Source of the DNA: Verrucomicrobiota bacterium
GTDB lineage: Bacteria > Chlamydiota > Chlamydiia > Chlamydiales > Rhabdochlamydiaceae
Assembly: GCA_018240015.1 (NCBI GenBank)
Contig: JAFEGJ010000005.1
Location: forward strand, 172,570-236,569
Direction: 5' to 3'
DNA: 64,000 nt
The position numbers and the translations under genes were made by a program. Shown one piece after another: positions 45,178 through 53,444 of this stretch (position 1 is its first letter; every line of letters begins with the position of its first letter). The notes under the pieces are model-generated. The model did not search any database, was not told the DNA's origin, and saw only the letters and a list, made by a program, of their open reading frames with translations.

Positions 45178-45510
45178 GCTTTTTCTTTTTCTGCCGAAAA
45201 TAACAAATAAGAGACCAACGACTAGGACAACAATCCCACCGATTTTTAGTTGGCCCGCGAGTGTCTCATATTGGATCACTTCTTGCTGGCCAGCATCGAT
45301 CTTTTTTTGAGCTGAGCCGGTGATTTGTTCACCGACATCTTTTGTGTAAGGGGACATCGAAAACAGACTGTTTCCTTGGTCGACTTTTTTTTGTGCGCTG
45401 CTGATTTGCTCTTTTCCTTGCTCGACTTGATTAGCAATATAGTTAGACACGAGCAAGAGGGCGACACCGCCGAGTACTAAAATAATACCTAAAATTCTTT
45501 TCCAGGACAT
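45175..45510 (-). CDS. Small membrane protein, two helices
   Basis: A 111-residue protein with helices at about 5-23 (RILGIILVLGGVALLLVSN) and 88-107 (IGGIVVLVVGLLFVIFG), joined by a charged, Gln-rich loop (QKKVDQGNSLF, SAQKKIDAGQQ). The hairpin topology with a soluble loop resembles DUF3185-like envelope proteins, but I am not certain of the family. GGAGG precedes the ATG. The stop TAG lies in the right end of foldback element 2. Confidence 0.75.
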   Translation of the reverse strand: MSWKRILGIILVLGGVALLLVSNYIANQVEQGKEQISSAQKKVDQGNSLFSMSPYTKDVGEQITGSAQKKIDAGQQEVIQYETLAGQLKIGGIVVLVVGLLFVIFGRKRKS

Positions 45511-45563
45511 GGATAGCCTCCAATCCCTTTAATTAACGCAAAGCGATAAATGTGTAAAGAATT

Positions 45564-46376
45564 TTAGGGACTGGGTAGAAGCTCAGGATGGTTCTTGGCG
45601 ATCCACGCATCAAAGGATTTTCTGATGTCTATCGCCCCATCGGTGGTCATGCTCTGAGGATCCATCTTCATGCGACCGACATCAAATTGGATGGCCCTGT
45701 CTTCTAGGACTCCAAAATTTTTGTGGAGAATGGGATCATGGGCAACAACGCCTTTTTCAGCAAAACGATCCACCAGCGCATAAAACGAAGCGATTACCTT
45801 TTGCGCTTTCTCCAGATCTTTTTTCTCTGCAAGCTCTGAAAGATAGGGATATAGAAGGTGGGCTTTTTTCTGGATCACAAAACAAGCGCTGTCGAGGGTT
45901 ATGATGTGCTTTTTCTTCTTTCGATCGGTGAGCTCTACTTGTTTATGCAGATGATGGGTTTTGCCGAGGTGAACGTAGAGGAGCCCTGTATCTTCTCGAA
46001 ATTCGGTCATCGCAAGAGTTAAAGCATCAAAAGTTCTTTGCCTTTTTTCCTTATATTGCAGGTGCTGCTCATGAAGCGGAGTAAAGGGAAGATAGGCAAG
46101 CCAAGTTTTTGGGTAGAGTTTGGTTTGTTTCAGAAATTTAAGAACATACTGGCTATCTTCTGAAATAAAGACGTAGGTTTGAGATCCTTTATCAAAATAG
46201 GTGAACTTTTGATCTAGTATGCGGTTTATTTCTAAGCCAGATAGAGAAATGGGCTGTATGTCATCCGCAGCGGTGATTTTGGCAGGTTTGAATCGCATGC
46301 CCCGGGGATGATTGGCATAATCTACCGCAAGGAAGGCTCCAAGGAGGAAAATGATGAAAATACTTTTTTTGAACAT
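45564..46376 (-). CDS. Kinase-like exported/membrane-anchored protein
   Basis: A 270-residue protein with a hydrophobic N-terminus (FKKSIFIIFLLGAFLAVDYA). The stretch GSQTYVFISEDSQYVLKFLK (about 77-96) resembles the N-lobe strands with the ATP-binding Lys of protein-kinase folds. The segment VVAHDPILHKNFGVLEDRAI with FDVGRM (about 210-240) looks like the HxDxxxxN catalytic loop and DFG-like metal site (HDP...N...DVG). The start at 46376 is chosen for the signal anchor; an in-frame start exists 23 codons upstream. If the domain is active it would lie outside the cytoplasm. I infer a kinase-like fold only. Confidence 0.65.
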   Translation of the reverse strand: MFKKSIFIIFLLGAFLAVDYANHPRGMRFKPAKITAADDIQPISLSGLEINRILDQKFTYFDKGSQTYVFISEDSQYVLKFLKQTKLYPKTWLAYLPFTPLHEQHLQYKEKRQRTFDALTLAMTEFREDTGLLYVHLGKTHHLHKQVELTDRKKKKHIITLDSACFVIQKKAHLLYPYLSELAEKKDLEKAQKVIASFYALVDRFAEKGVVAHDPILHKNFGVLEDRAIQFDVGRMKMDPQSMTTDGAIDIRKSFDAWIAKNHPELLPSP

Positions 46377-46513
46377 GTGAAGCCAGTATATCACAGCGCT
46401 TGGAAATCCTCTAGGGAGTAAAATAAATCTTGTATCAATTTTCAAAACAAGTTACATGAGCAGGTAATAAGGCGTGAAGATTCGTCTTAGTGTACTCAAC
46501 AACAAGGACTATT

Positions 46514-46777
46514 ATGGCAAAAAAGAGAAAAGCATCAGGACTCATGAAGATGACCTATACCTGCTCTCCTGCTCTTCAGGAGATTGTAAAGGCAAAAAAA
46601 TTGAGCCGTCCCCAAGTGGTAAAAAAATTATGGGCTTACATCAAGTCGCATAAATGCCAAGATTCTAAAAAACGTCGTATGATCAACCCCGATAAAAAAC
46701 TCGCCGCCGTTATCGGCAGCAAGCCTATCGACATGCTGAAGATGTCAAAACATATCAGCAAGCATCTCAAGAAGTAG
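46514..46777 (+). CDS. SWIB/MDM2-domain protein
   Basis: An 88-residue basic protein (start MAKKRKASGLMK). The SWIB domain is seen as SPALQEIVKAKKLSRPQVVK followed by KLWAYIKSHKCQDSKKRRMI and NPDKKLAAVIG. SWIB domains occur in eukaryotic chromatin remodelling complexes and in chlamydiae, where small SWIB proteins are thought to act in chromatin condensation. The ATG at 46514 is preferred to an upstream in-frame one by AAGGACT spacing and homology. It is convergent with the MFS gene and overlaps it by 11 nt. Confidence 0.93.
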   Translation: MAKKRKASGLMKMTYTCSPALQEIVKAKKLSRPQVVKKLWAYIKSHKCQDSKKRRMINPDKKLAAVIGSKPIDMLKMSKHISKHLKK

Positions 46778-47969
46778 TCTTTATCTCTACTTGTCGGCGC
46801 TTCTCGTAGAAGAGAAGCGTCGGCACAATCAACACTATTGTTCCGAGGACGATGCCCACTAGAGGATAGATCGTCGCATCATAGATAGAACTTGCAAATC
46901 CAACGATGAGAGCAGCAGCAGCCAGGCGCATGCTCGTGAGCAAACTAGCCACGATTCCTTTAATGTCGGGCAGGAGCTCCATCGCTTCGGGGAAATATAG
47001 ACCGATAATCCAGTTGGCTCCAAATGCGTAGAGGACCATCCCTAGCGTGTGAAAGTAGGGGTCCCTTGGAAGGATCCAAGCTGCCAGCCCTAGTTCTATA
47101 GCTCCAATGACACAAAAGGCTATGCCATACTTTTTGACTTGCAGAGCGCCCCATCGAGAGATGGCTCGATTCAGGAGTAGGCTTCCGGCTACCCATCCGC
47201 CTAAAATGGCGGCTTGGATAAAGGGGAATATGGTCTTGCTCATGCCAAACTCCACGACAAAGAGCACAGAAGTCCCTGAGAGAAAGGAAATGTACGCGCC
47301 GAAAATCACACTGATGACTAAAGTGACTTGCCACAGCGGAAGGGACCCTAAGGCTTTTTTGAAGTCTCGGATCATACTTTTGATGTGAAACGGAATTCTC
47401 TTTTCGACAGGAAGGGTTTCTTTATAAAAGAAGAGGCAGATGAGCAAACTCAAAAGAACAAATACGGCGATCGCAAAAAAGTTCGAACGGAACCCAAACG
47501 TGAGGTTCAAATACCCACCGAGCATGGGAGCTGCGGCCATAATGAGAGGGACTATCGTGTTTAAATTGTTCGTCGCTGCTATGGCGCGGTCCTTTTGAAA
47601 TGCATCGAAAATAATCGCTGTTCCTAGCGTAAAGCACCCTCCGCTTCCGAACCCTTGCAAAATCCGGCCCCAAAGCATGTGGTCTAGATTTTGTCCAAAA
47701 AGTGTGATGATGCTCCCCAAAAGAAACATTCCGAGTGCGATCATCAGCGGTCTTTTACGGCCAAAAGCATCGGATAACGGGCCATAGAGAGGTCCTGAGA
47801 AACAAATGCCTATGAAGTTCCATGTCAGAAGGCTTTGGATCTGACCCTCGGACGCAGAAAACCAGCGCATCATGTCGGGAAATGCCGGTAAATAGATATC
47901 GGTTTCAATGCAGGCAGCAATGAAGATGACAATAATTAAAAATAAGTATTTAAATTCGTTCTTACGCAT
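46767..47969 (-). CDS. MFS transporter, DHA1 (Bcr/CflA) type
   Basis: About 400 residues with 12 helices. The signature ETDIYLPAFPDMMRWF after the first helix and PLYGPLSDAFGRKRPLM (motif A) are typical of Bcr/CflA multidrug exporters. The start at 47969 (MRKNEFKYLF) is chosen over an upstream TTG. Substrate unknown. It is divergent from the GT92-like gene. Confidence 0.88.
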   Translation of the reverse strand: MRKNEFKYLFLIIVIFIAACIETDIYLPAFPDMMRWFSASEGQIQSLLTWNFIGICFSGPLYGPLSDAFGRKRPLMIALGMFLLGSIITLFGQNLDHMLWGRILQGFGSGGCFTLGTAIIFDAFQKDRAIAATNNLNTIVPLIMAAAPMLGGYLNLTFGFRSNFFAIAVFVLLSLLICLFFYKETLPVEKRIPFHIKSMIRDFKKALGSLPLWQVTLVISVIFGAYISFLSGTSVLFVVEFGMSKTIFPFIQAAILGGWVAGSLLLNRAISRWGALQVKKYGIAFCVIGAIELGLAAWILPRDPYFHTLGMVLYAFGANWIIGLYFPEAMELLPDIKGIVASLLTSMRLAAAALIVGFASSIYDATIYPLVGIVLGTIVLIVPTLLFYEKRRQVEIKTTS

Positions 47970-48041
47970 AAATGTCTTTTGGATTGAAAAGATTATTGAT
48001 AAAGTGACTTTATAAGTCAATCTAGTTTATCTTGGTCTTGG

Positions 48042-48851
48042 ATGAAGAAAATATTTTTAATTTTAATAATTCTGACTGCCTGTAATGCACCGCCCAAATA
48101 TAAACTTACCGTTTGCGCCATTTTTAAGAATGAAGCCCCCTGGCTGAAAGAATGGGTTACCTACCATGAAAAGCTCGGGGTCCAGCACTTTTATTTATAT
48201 AACAACGATAGCACAGATCATTACGCCGAAGTTTTGAAGCCTTTTATCGATCGAGGTGTGGTTGAGCTCATCGAATGGGACTCGCAAGACAAGAGCCACC
48301 ATGCATATGGAGGCCTTATGGATGCTCCTTGGTCAGCCTGCCAACTAGGGGCCTACAATGATTGCATGAAAAAGAGAGCGCTGGGGAAAGCACAGTGGGT
48401 AGCTGTCATCGATATCGATGAATTTATCGTTCCGGTCCATGGCGCTGAATCGCTCTACGATCTATTGGATAATGCGAAAAAAAAGGGCATAGGGTCTTTG
48501 AGACTTTTTTGGAGAGTTTTTGGAACATCGAATGTTGAGAATTTGGCGGAAGGAGAACTGCTTACCGAAAAGTTGACATGGCGTTCTTTGGATACACATC
48601 CATGGAATAGCCAAATAAAAAGCATCCATAGGCCTGAAGGCATAAAATTTTGTCTCGTGCATGAAGCCAAAAGATTTAAAAAGTTTAAAAAATGGACTGT
48701 TGATGCTGATGTCCTCAGGGTCCACCACTATTGGACGCGGACAGGCCTATTCTGCACTGAAAAGAGAAAAATGACTACATCTTCTCACGGAGAGTTTTTT
48801 GAAGCACTCCATCAAGTAGAAGATAAAACGATCTTGCAATATCTTCACTAA
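48042..48851 (+). CDS. GT92-like glycosyltransferase with lipoprotein signal
   Basis: A 269-residue protein with N-terminus MKKIFLILIILTACN, a lipobox LTAC with Cys at residue 14. The mature domain has features of family GT92 (DUF23): FKNEAPWLKEWVTYHEKLGV, FYLYNNDSTDHY, a central AYNDCMKKR and WVAVIDIDEFIVP (DxD-type metal site). GT92 is mostly eukaryotic or found in bacteria as surface glycan enzymes. As a lipoprotein it would be outside the cytoplasm, which is odd for a nucleotide-sugar enzyme. The signal could be a signal anchor instead. The Ste24-type gene follows 27 nt later. Confidence 0.75.
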   Translation: MKKIFLILIILTACNAPPKYKLTVCAIFKNEAPWLKEWVTYHEKLGVQHFYLYNNDSTDHYAEVLKPFIDRGVVELIEWDSQDKSHHAYGGLMDAPWSACQLGAYNDCMKKRALGKAQWVAVIDIDEFIVPVHGAESLYDLLDNAKKKGIGSLRLFWRVFGTSNVENLAEGELLTEKLTWRSLDTHPWNSQIKSIHRPEGIKFCLVHEAKRFKKFKKWTVDADVLRVHHYWTRTGLFCTEKRKMTTSSHGEFFEALHQVEDKTILQYLH

Positions 48852-48878
48852 TATTGCGCTTTGTGAGAGAAGGAAGAA

Positions 48879-50087
48879 ATGTTGGAATTTCTTGCCGCTC
48901 TTCCCGAGTGCTCTCAAGTAGCTGTGCCTCCCGCATCTGAAGCAGCCATGCGTTATTATCATAGCGGCAACATCCTGTGGTTTTTAGGACAGCTCTGGAG
49001 TTTGGGAGTGCCCCTGCTTTTTCTGTGGACGGGATTTTCGGGAAAATTGTCGTCTTTATCCGAAAAGTGGGGCAAACGGTGGTATTTCACGATTGTGATT
49101 TATTTGGTCCTCTTTATTCTGCTGACAACCCTCCTGAATTTCCCCTTAGATTTTTATGCGGGTTTTATCCGTGAGCATGCTTATGGACTTTCGACGCAGT
49201 CTTTCGGGCGGTGGCTAGGCAATTACGGCAAGGGAGTCGGAATCACGATCATCGGAGCCGCGGCCTTTGTTTGGATTTTTTATCTGCTCCTCAAAAAAAG
49301 CCCGCGCAGATGGTGGCTTTATGGCAGCTTTGTTGCGATTGCCCTTTCCTTTTTCATGATGATCATTCAGCCCATTTGGATTGACCCTCTCTTTAACCAT
49401 TTTGGACCCATGAAAGACAAAGGGCTCGAAAAGCAGATTTTGGATCTAGCCGAGAGAGCGGGAATTCAAGATGGAAGAGTTTTTGAAGTAGATATGAGCA
49501 AAGACACCAACACTGTCAATGCTTACGTGATTGGTTTTGGCTCGACAAAACGGATCGTTTTGTGGGATACAACTCTGGAACAAATGAAACCTGATGAAAT
49601 TCTCTTTGTCATGGGACACGAGATGGGCCATTACGTACTCCATCACTTGTGGTGGTCGCTGGCTTACTTTTCGGCTCTTTCCTTCGTCACATTTTACCTG
49701 ATCTACAAAGCATCAAACTTCTTGCTAAGACGCTACAAAAACTGGTGGGGATTTAGTAATCTGACCAACATCGCCTCTGTGCCGCTATTTTTGCTGCTCA
49801 TCAACGTCTTTTCTTTGGTCACTGATCCGCTCTCTAATGCCATCTCTCGTCATATCGAACACGAAGCCGATCGATTTGGTTTAGAAATCACGCAAAACAA
49901 CCAAGCTGCCGCACAGACGTTTATTGTTTTACAACAATCCAATTTGGCAAATCCTCGGCCAGGACTTGTGTACAAAATCTGGCGCTCAAGCCATCCACCG
50001 CTCGGAGAGAGAATCGATTTTTGCAATAGTTATTGCCCTTGGAAGCAAGATCTTCCCGAGAAATACGGAAAGTATTTCAGGTCTTAA
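48879..50087 (+). CDS. M48 zinc metalloprotease, Ste24/CAAX-protease 1 type
   Basis: A 402-residue membrane protein with multiple helices. The zinc site is HEMGH at residues 247-251, with the third ligand in EHEADRFG (about 327-334). Overall layout, with VNAYVIGFG ahead of the catalytic helix and SHPPLGERI near the C-terminus, matches Ste24p/ZMPSTE24-like proteases rather than the smaller HtpX. In eukaryotes these process prenylated CAAX proteins; bacterial members have membrane quality-control roles. It probably shares a transcript with the GT92-like gene. Confidence 0.9.
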   Translation: MLEFLAALPECSQVAVPPASEAAMRYYHSGNILWFLGQLWSLGVPLLFLWTGFSGKLSSLSEKWGKRWYFTIVIYLVLFILLTTLLNFPLDFYAGFIREHAYGLSTQSFGRWLGNYGKGVGITIIGAAAFVWIFYLLLKKSPRRWWLYGSFVAIALSFFMMIIQPIWIDPLFNHFGPMKDKGLEKQILDLAERAGIQDGRVFEVDMSKDTNTVNAYVIGFGSTKRIVLWDTTLEQMKPDEILFVMGHEMGHYVLHHLWWSLAYFSALSFVTFYLIYKASNFLLRRYKNWWGFSNLTNIASVPLFLLLINVFSLVTDPLSNAISRHIEHEADRFGLEITQNNQAAAQTFIVLQQSNLANPRPGLVYKIWRSSHPPLGERIDFCNSYCPWKQDLPEKYGKYFRS

Positions 50088-50094
50088 CAACCTC

Positions 50095-50124
50095 TTGACA
50101 ATCCTCAAATAGGAACCATATATT
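50095..50124 (+). promoter_or_regulatory. Strong promoter for EEP copy 2
   Basis: A consensus -35 TTGACA (50095-50100), an 18-nt spacer and TATATT (50119-50124). The ATG lies 28 nt past the -10, with a GGAGGA site (50140-50145) in between. Confidence 0.6.
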
Positions 50125-50152
50125 CTTTTCCTTACATGCGGAGGAACAAGAA

Positions 50153-51310
50153 ATGTCTTCATTAGCAGAATCGACTACAGGTGTAGGGGCGTCTTCGGAT
50201 TCTTGGGAGACGTGGGTTAAAGGATATGCATATTCGTTTGCTTCGTATTTAACAGATCCTGTTTGCAACGCTCATGAGGCTACGCGTATGTGGTCTCTTA
50301 CGGATGTTTTACATGCCGATTCTTTTCGTGTGACTAATTATGCCAGAAAGTTTTTCCTCGGAGTGAAAGGTGTTTTCTACGGATTACTGGCTATTCCTAC
50401 AGCTCCAGCAGGGATCTTTTTAAGATACCTGGCAGGTCGATTACAAACCGATTCTTATATCTATTACAGGGGAGAAGCCGAAGAGAAAACGATCCAAAAC
50501 GAAATGACACTTCTGTCCTGGAATGTGTGCTGCACTTCTGCTGGTTATGCAATAAGTGATGGTGGTGTTTTGCCTTGGCGTTATCGGCTGGAGGAGATTG
50601 CTCAGAAAATTAAAGAGAAAGATGCAGATGTTGTTTGTCTTTATGAACTATTCGATGCCAACGCTGCTTTTGCTTTATTTGAGAAGCTAAAAGGAAACTA
50701 TTCTCATTTTTACTTCAATATTGGCCCGCGCCCTACAGGGGTTTCCTCCGGAATTTTTGTTGCGAGCAAATTACCATTGAACAAACCGGAGTTTATAGCC
50801 TTTCCTAAGGACATGCTAGTGGGGCGTACGAAAAATGCGGAGAAAGGGGTCTTTTCTTTTGAAGTTCAGGATGTGGCGCATATTTTTGCGACACATTTGC
50901 AACATTCAGAAGAGAGCGCTTATCCAACAGACGAGGAAATCAAAGCAAGAAGGGAAGAAATGGAACTTATCGCCCAAAAAATGGATGCGATAAAAGGAAA
51001 AGCCGTCATTTTAACAGGAGATCTCAATTTTGGCGAAGTCGAGCATTCCCAATCCAATTGGGTAAACAAATTCGATAGAGGAACTTATCCGCAAACTCCC
51101 AGCTGGGGCGGCGATGAGTTTTGTGCAACGAAGATTGCTGGAAGGCCCCGTTTTTCCAAAGAGATGAATTTAGACTATACGATGTTTGTTAATGGAACTG
51201 CAAAAGCCATCGACACCCAATTTATCGAAACGGGGTTTCAAGGAAGTTCCTTCAATTCTAAAGCACTTTCCGATCATAAAGGATTGTATAGTAAAATTAA
51301 CTTCACTTAG
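50153..51310 (+). CDS. EEP-superfamily phosphodiesterase-like protein, copy 2
   Basis: A 385-residue paralogue of 16975-18102. Motifs are LLSWNVCC (Asn), VVCLYELFD (Glu kept; Gln replaced by Tyr), FATHLQHSEE, ILTGDLNFGE (Asp, Asn) and SDHKGL (catalytic His kept). An about 120-residue N-terminal extension includes a hydrophobic stretch (GVFYGLLAIPTAPAGIFLRY) like the one in copy 1. No signal peptide is seen. Own promoter and GGAGGA site make this a single-gene unit. The substrate is unknown; role as a host-acting phosphodiesterase is an inference. Its end overlaps the convergent Cys-rich gene by 8 nt. Confidence 0.8.
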   Translation: MSSLAESTTGVGASSDSWETWVKGYAYSFASYLTDPVCNAHEATRMWSLTDVLHADSFRVTNYARKFFLGVKGVFYGLLAIPTAPAGIFLRYLAGRLQTDSYIYYRGEAEEKTIQNEMTLLSWNVCCTSAGYAISDGGVLPWRYRLEEIAQKIKEKDADVVCLYELFDANAAFALFEKLKGNYSHFYFNIGPRPTGVSSGIFVASKLPLNKPEFIAFPKDMLVGRTKNAEKGVFSFEVQDVAHIFATHLQHSEESAYPTDEEIKARREEMELIAQKMDAIKGKAVILTGDLNFGEVEHSQSNWVNKFDRGTYPQTPSWGGDEFCATKIAGRPRFSKEMNLDYTMFVNGTAKAIDTQFIETGFQGSSFNSKALSDHKGLYSKINFT

Positions 51311-51641
51311 AAATCTTCTTGCACTCGCAAGAGACTTTAGCGACAGCATCGTCAGGTGCAACTCCCGACTCATCCGCGTAGTCCATAGCCCGTGTTTGTT
51401 TGTCGGGCGAGAGCCTCATGAAGAAAGTTCTGCCATAAGGGCTGAGCTCTTTCTCAAAAGAGGCTTTATCCTTTGCGTAGGAGCTGCTTTGGCACTGTTC
51501 AAAAAGAACTTTGCATTGATGAGAATGACCTGTGCAATTTTTCTGAGCGTTTTTGCAATCGTTCTCGGCTGTTTTTTGCCATGCCAAAAGGCAGCTGGAT
51601 TGCAAAAAGATAACCAAGAGAGTTTTGGCGGATAAAGACAT
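51303..51641 (-). CDS. Small secreted cysteine-rich protein
   Basis: A 112-residue protein with an N-terminal signal-like segment (SLSAKTLLVIFLQSSCLLAW). The mature part has about seven cysteines (CKNAQKNCTGHSHQC, CQSSS, CECKK), which would favour disulfide-stabilised structure in the periplasm or the envelope. Cys-rich envelope proteins are characteristic of chlamydiae, but this is not OmcA/OmcB. AAGGAG is seen upstream of the ATG. Family unknown. Confidence 0.7.
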   Translation of the reverse strand: MSLSAKTLLVIFLQSSCLLAWQKTAENDCKNAQKNCTGHSHQCKVLFEQCQSSSYAKDKASFEKELSPYGRTFFMRLSPDKQTRAMDYADESGVAPDDAVAKVSCECKKISK

Positions 51642-51691
51642 TTCTCCAGGCTCCTTCTACCTGTGTTTTATATATAATATTTATTTTAATT

Positions 51692-51720
51692 TTGTGTCAA
51701 TTTGGTCAAGAGAGTAATAT
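51692..51720 (+). promoter_or_regulatory. Promoter for the 201-aa lipoprotein
   Basis: TTGTGT (51692-51697), a 17-nt spacer and TAATAT (51715-51720). The start codon is 25 nt further, after an AGGAGG ribosome-binding site. Confidence 0.45.
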
Positions 51721-51745
51721 CATCCAAACAAATTAGGAGGTCCCT

Positions 51746-52351
51746 ATGAAAAATCTAAAGGTTATGAGTTCGATGGCAGTTTTGGCTGCTTTAGTTGCAG
51801 GATGCGCCAGTTACGATGCCTCTCCATTATCAAGCCTTTCTGGTGATGCGATAATGCAAAAAGCTTCTTCGAATAATGAAGTTGTTGCCGTCGCTAAAGC
51901 ATTCGACAAAAGTGACTGCAAAAGGTATCTCGATAGAGATGTGATTCGAGAAGGATACCAGCCCGTTCAATTGTATATCGAAAATCCCTCTGAAAAAAAT
52001 TATGTCTTTGCCTTGAGCCGAGTAGGTCTTCCTCTGGCAAGATCGGAAGAGGTCGCTGAGAGAGTACACACTTCAACGGTGGGAAGAGCCGTAGGTTATG
52101 GTGTGGGAGGACTTTTCTTGTGGCCCCTTTTGATTCCCGCGGTTGTGGATGGAATAAAATCCTCAGATGCAAACCAACAATTGGACAGAGATTTTATGGC
52201 GAAAACAGCCAAAGATCAAGTTCTTACCGCCCGCTCTCATATGAACACGATTGTCTTTGTTCCAAGAGAAGCCTATCAATCGAAGTTTAGTATTACACTG
52301 ATTGAAGAGGGATCTCTCCAGCCTAAAGTGATCGAAGTTCAAGCAAATTAG
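51746..52351 (+). CDS. Lipoprotein, hypothetical
   Basis: A 201-residue protein with lipobox LVAGC (Cys at residue 20). The mature part contains a hydrophobic segment (VGYGVGGLFLWPLLIPAVVDG, about 118-138) in the middle, unusual for a lipoprotein and perhaps a membrane-inserting hairpin. A perfect AGGAGG site lies in the right place before the ATG. The family is not recognised. It is followed by dus with a 42-nt gap. Confidence 0.75.
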   Translation: MKNLKVMSSMAVLAALVAGCASYDASPLSSLSGDAIMQKASSNNEVVAVAKAFDKSDCKRYLDRDVIREGYQPVQLYIENPSEKNYVFALSRVGLPLARSEEVAERVHTSTVGRAVGYGVGGLFLWPLLIPAVVDGIKSSDANQQLDRDFMAKTAKDQVLTARSHMNTIVFVPREAYQSKFSITLIEEGSLQPKVIEVQAN

Positions 52352-52393
52352 TTGTATTGAAGATTCGTTTTAGAGACAATAAAAGACCTAATT

Positions 52394-53377
52394 ATGAATC
52401 CTAAAACGAATCTTCTCCCAAAAAATGCCGATGGCTGTCCTTTTCTCATTCTCGCTCCGATGGAGGGAGTCGGAGATAGGGCCTTTCGTAAGGCCATGGC
52501 CGCGATGGGTGGCTTTGACGAGGCAGTGAGGGAATTTCTCCGTGTGCCTCGAAATCCTCATATTCCAAGTCTTGCTCAAGGCTATATTCACGATGAAATG
52601 GCGCCCTTTCGGCTCGCAGCGCAGATCATGGGATCTGAGCCAGGTCTGATGGCAGAGATGGCCCAGGCGCTAGAGAACAGAGGCGCCCCCAGGATCGATC
52701 TGAATTGTGGATGTCCTTCCAACACAGTTACTGGAAGGGGAGCGGGCTCAAGTCTACTCAAAGAGCCGCGCCATCTGTATGAAATCGCTAAAGCGATGGT
52801 GCAGGCGGTGAAAATCCCCGTAACACTTAAAATGCGCTCTGGGTACGAAGACATTTCCCTTTTTCATGACAATCTCAAAGCGGCTGAAGAAAGCGGAGTG
52901 GAATATATAACTCTCCATCCCCGAACCAAAGTGGATGGATATGGTCCTCCGGCAAGGTGGGATTTGATCGCAGAGGCCAAAAGTATTCTCAAAATTCCTC
53001 TTGTCGGCAATGGCGATATTTTAAACGTGGAAAGCGCATTAAAAATGCTCAAAGAAACCCAGTGCGACGCGCTCATGATTGGCAGAGGAAGCGTGATCAA
53101 CCCCTACATCTTCCATGAAATCAAAGCCCATTTCTCGAATAAAAAATATATGTCTCAATTCGATTTGGAGACCTATATAAAGGTCTTTATGGAGACATAT
53201 CCCGAAGAAAATCCCGTCAAATCAAAGGTGAATAAGCTCAAACAGCTGCTGGGATTTTTGTTTAAAAAAAATACTGCGCTCCAAGGGATGCGCATGGAGA
53301 TTCTCACATATCAAGCAACGACTCCTGAGTCCTTACTCGCTTTTGCTCTTCCCAAACTTCAAGAAAATTTTAGCTAA
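52394..53377 (+). CDS. tRNA-dihydrouridine synthase
   Basis: A 327-residue FMN-dependent Dus enzyme that reduces uridines in tRNA D-loops. APMEGVGDRAFRKAM (FMN-phosphate region), IDLNCGCPSNTVTGRGAGSS (catalytic Cys in the CGCPS element) and ALMIGRGSVINPYIF are diagnostic. Within the family it looks closest to DusC-type enzymes (MEGVGD plus a VREF element), but assignment to a subgroup is not certain. Confidence 0.93.
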   Translation: MNPKTNLLPKNADGCPFLILAPMEGVGDRAFRKAMAAMGGFDEAVREFLRVPRNPHIPSLAQGYIHDEMAPFRLAAQIMGSEPGLMAEMAQALENRGAPRIDLNCGCPSNTVTGRGAGSSLLKEPRHLYEIAKAMVQAVKIPVTLKMRSGYEDISLFHDNLKAAEESGVEYITLHPRTKVDGYGPPARWDLIAEAKSILKIPLVGNGDILNVESALKMLKETQCDALMIGRGSVINPYIFHEIKAHFSNKKYMSQFDLETYIKVFMETYPEENPVKSKVNKLKQLLGFLFKKNTALQGMRMEILTYQATTPESLLAFALPKLQENFS

Positions 53378-53444
53378 TTTAGTCGAGACTGGATTTTTTT
53401 ATCCTAATCCACTATTCTTGACACTTCGTTATTAAAAGGAGCAT

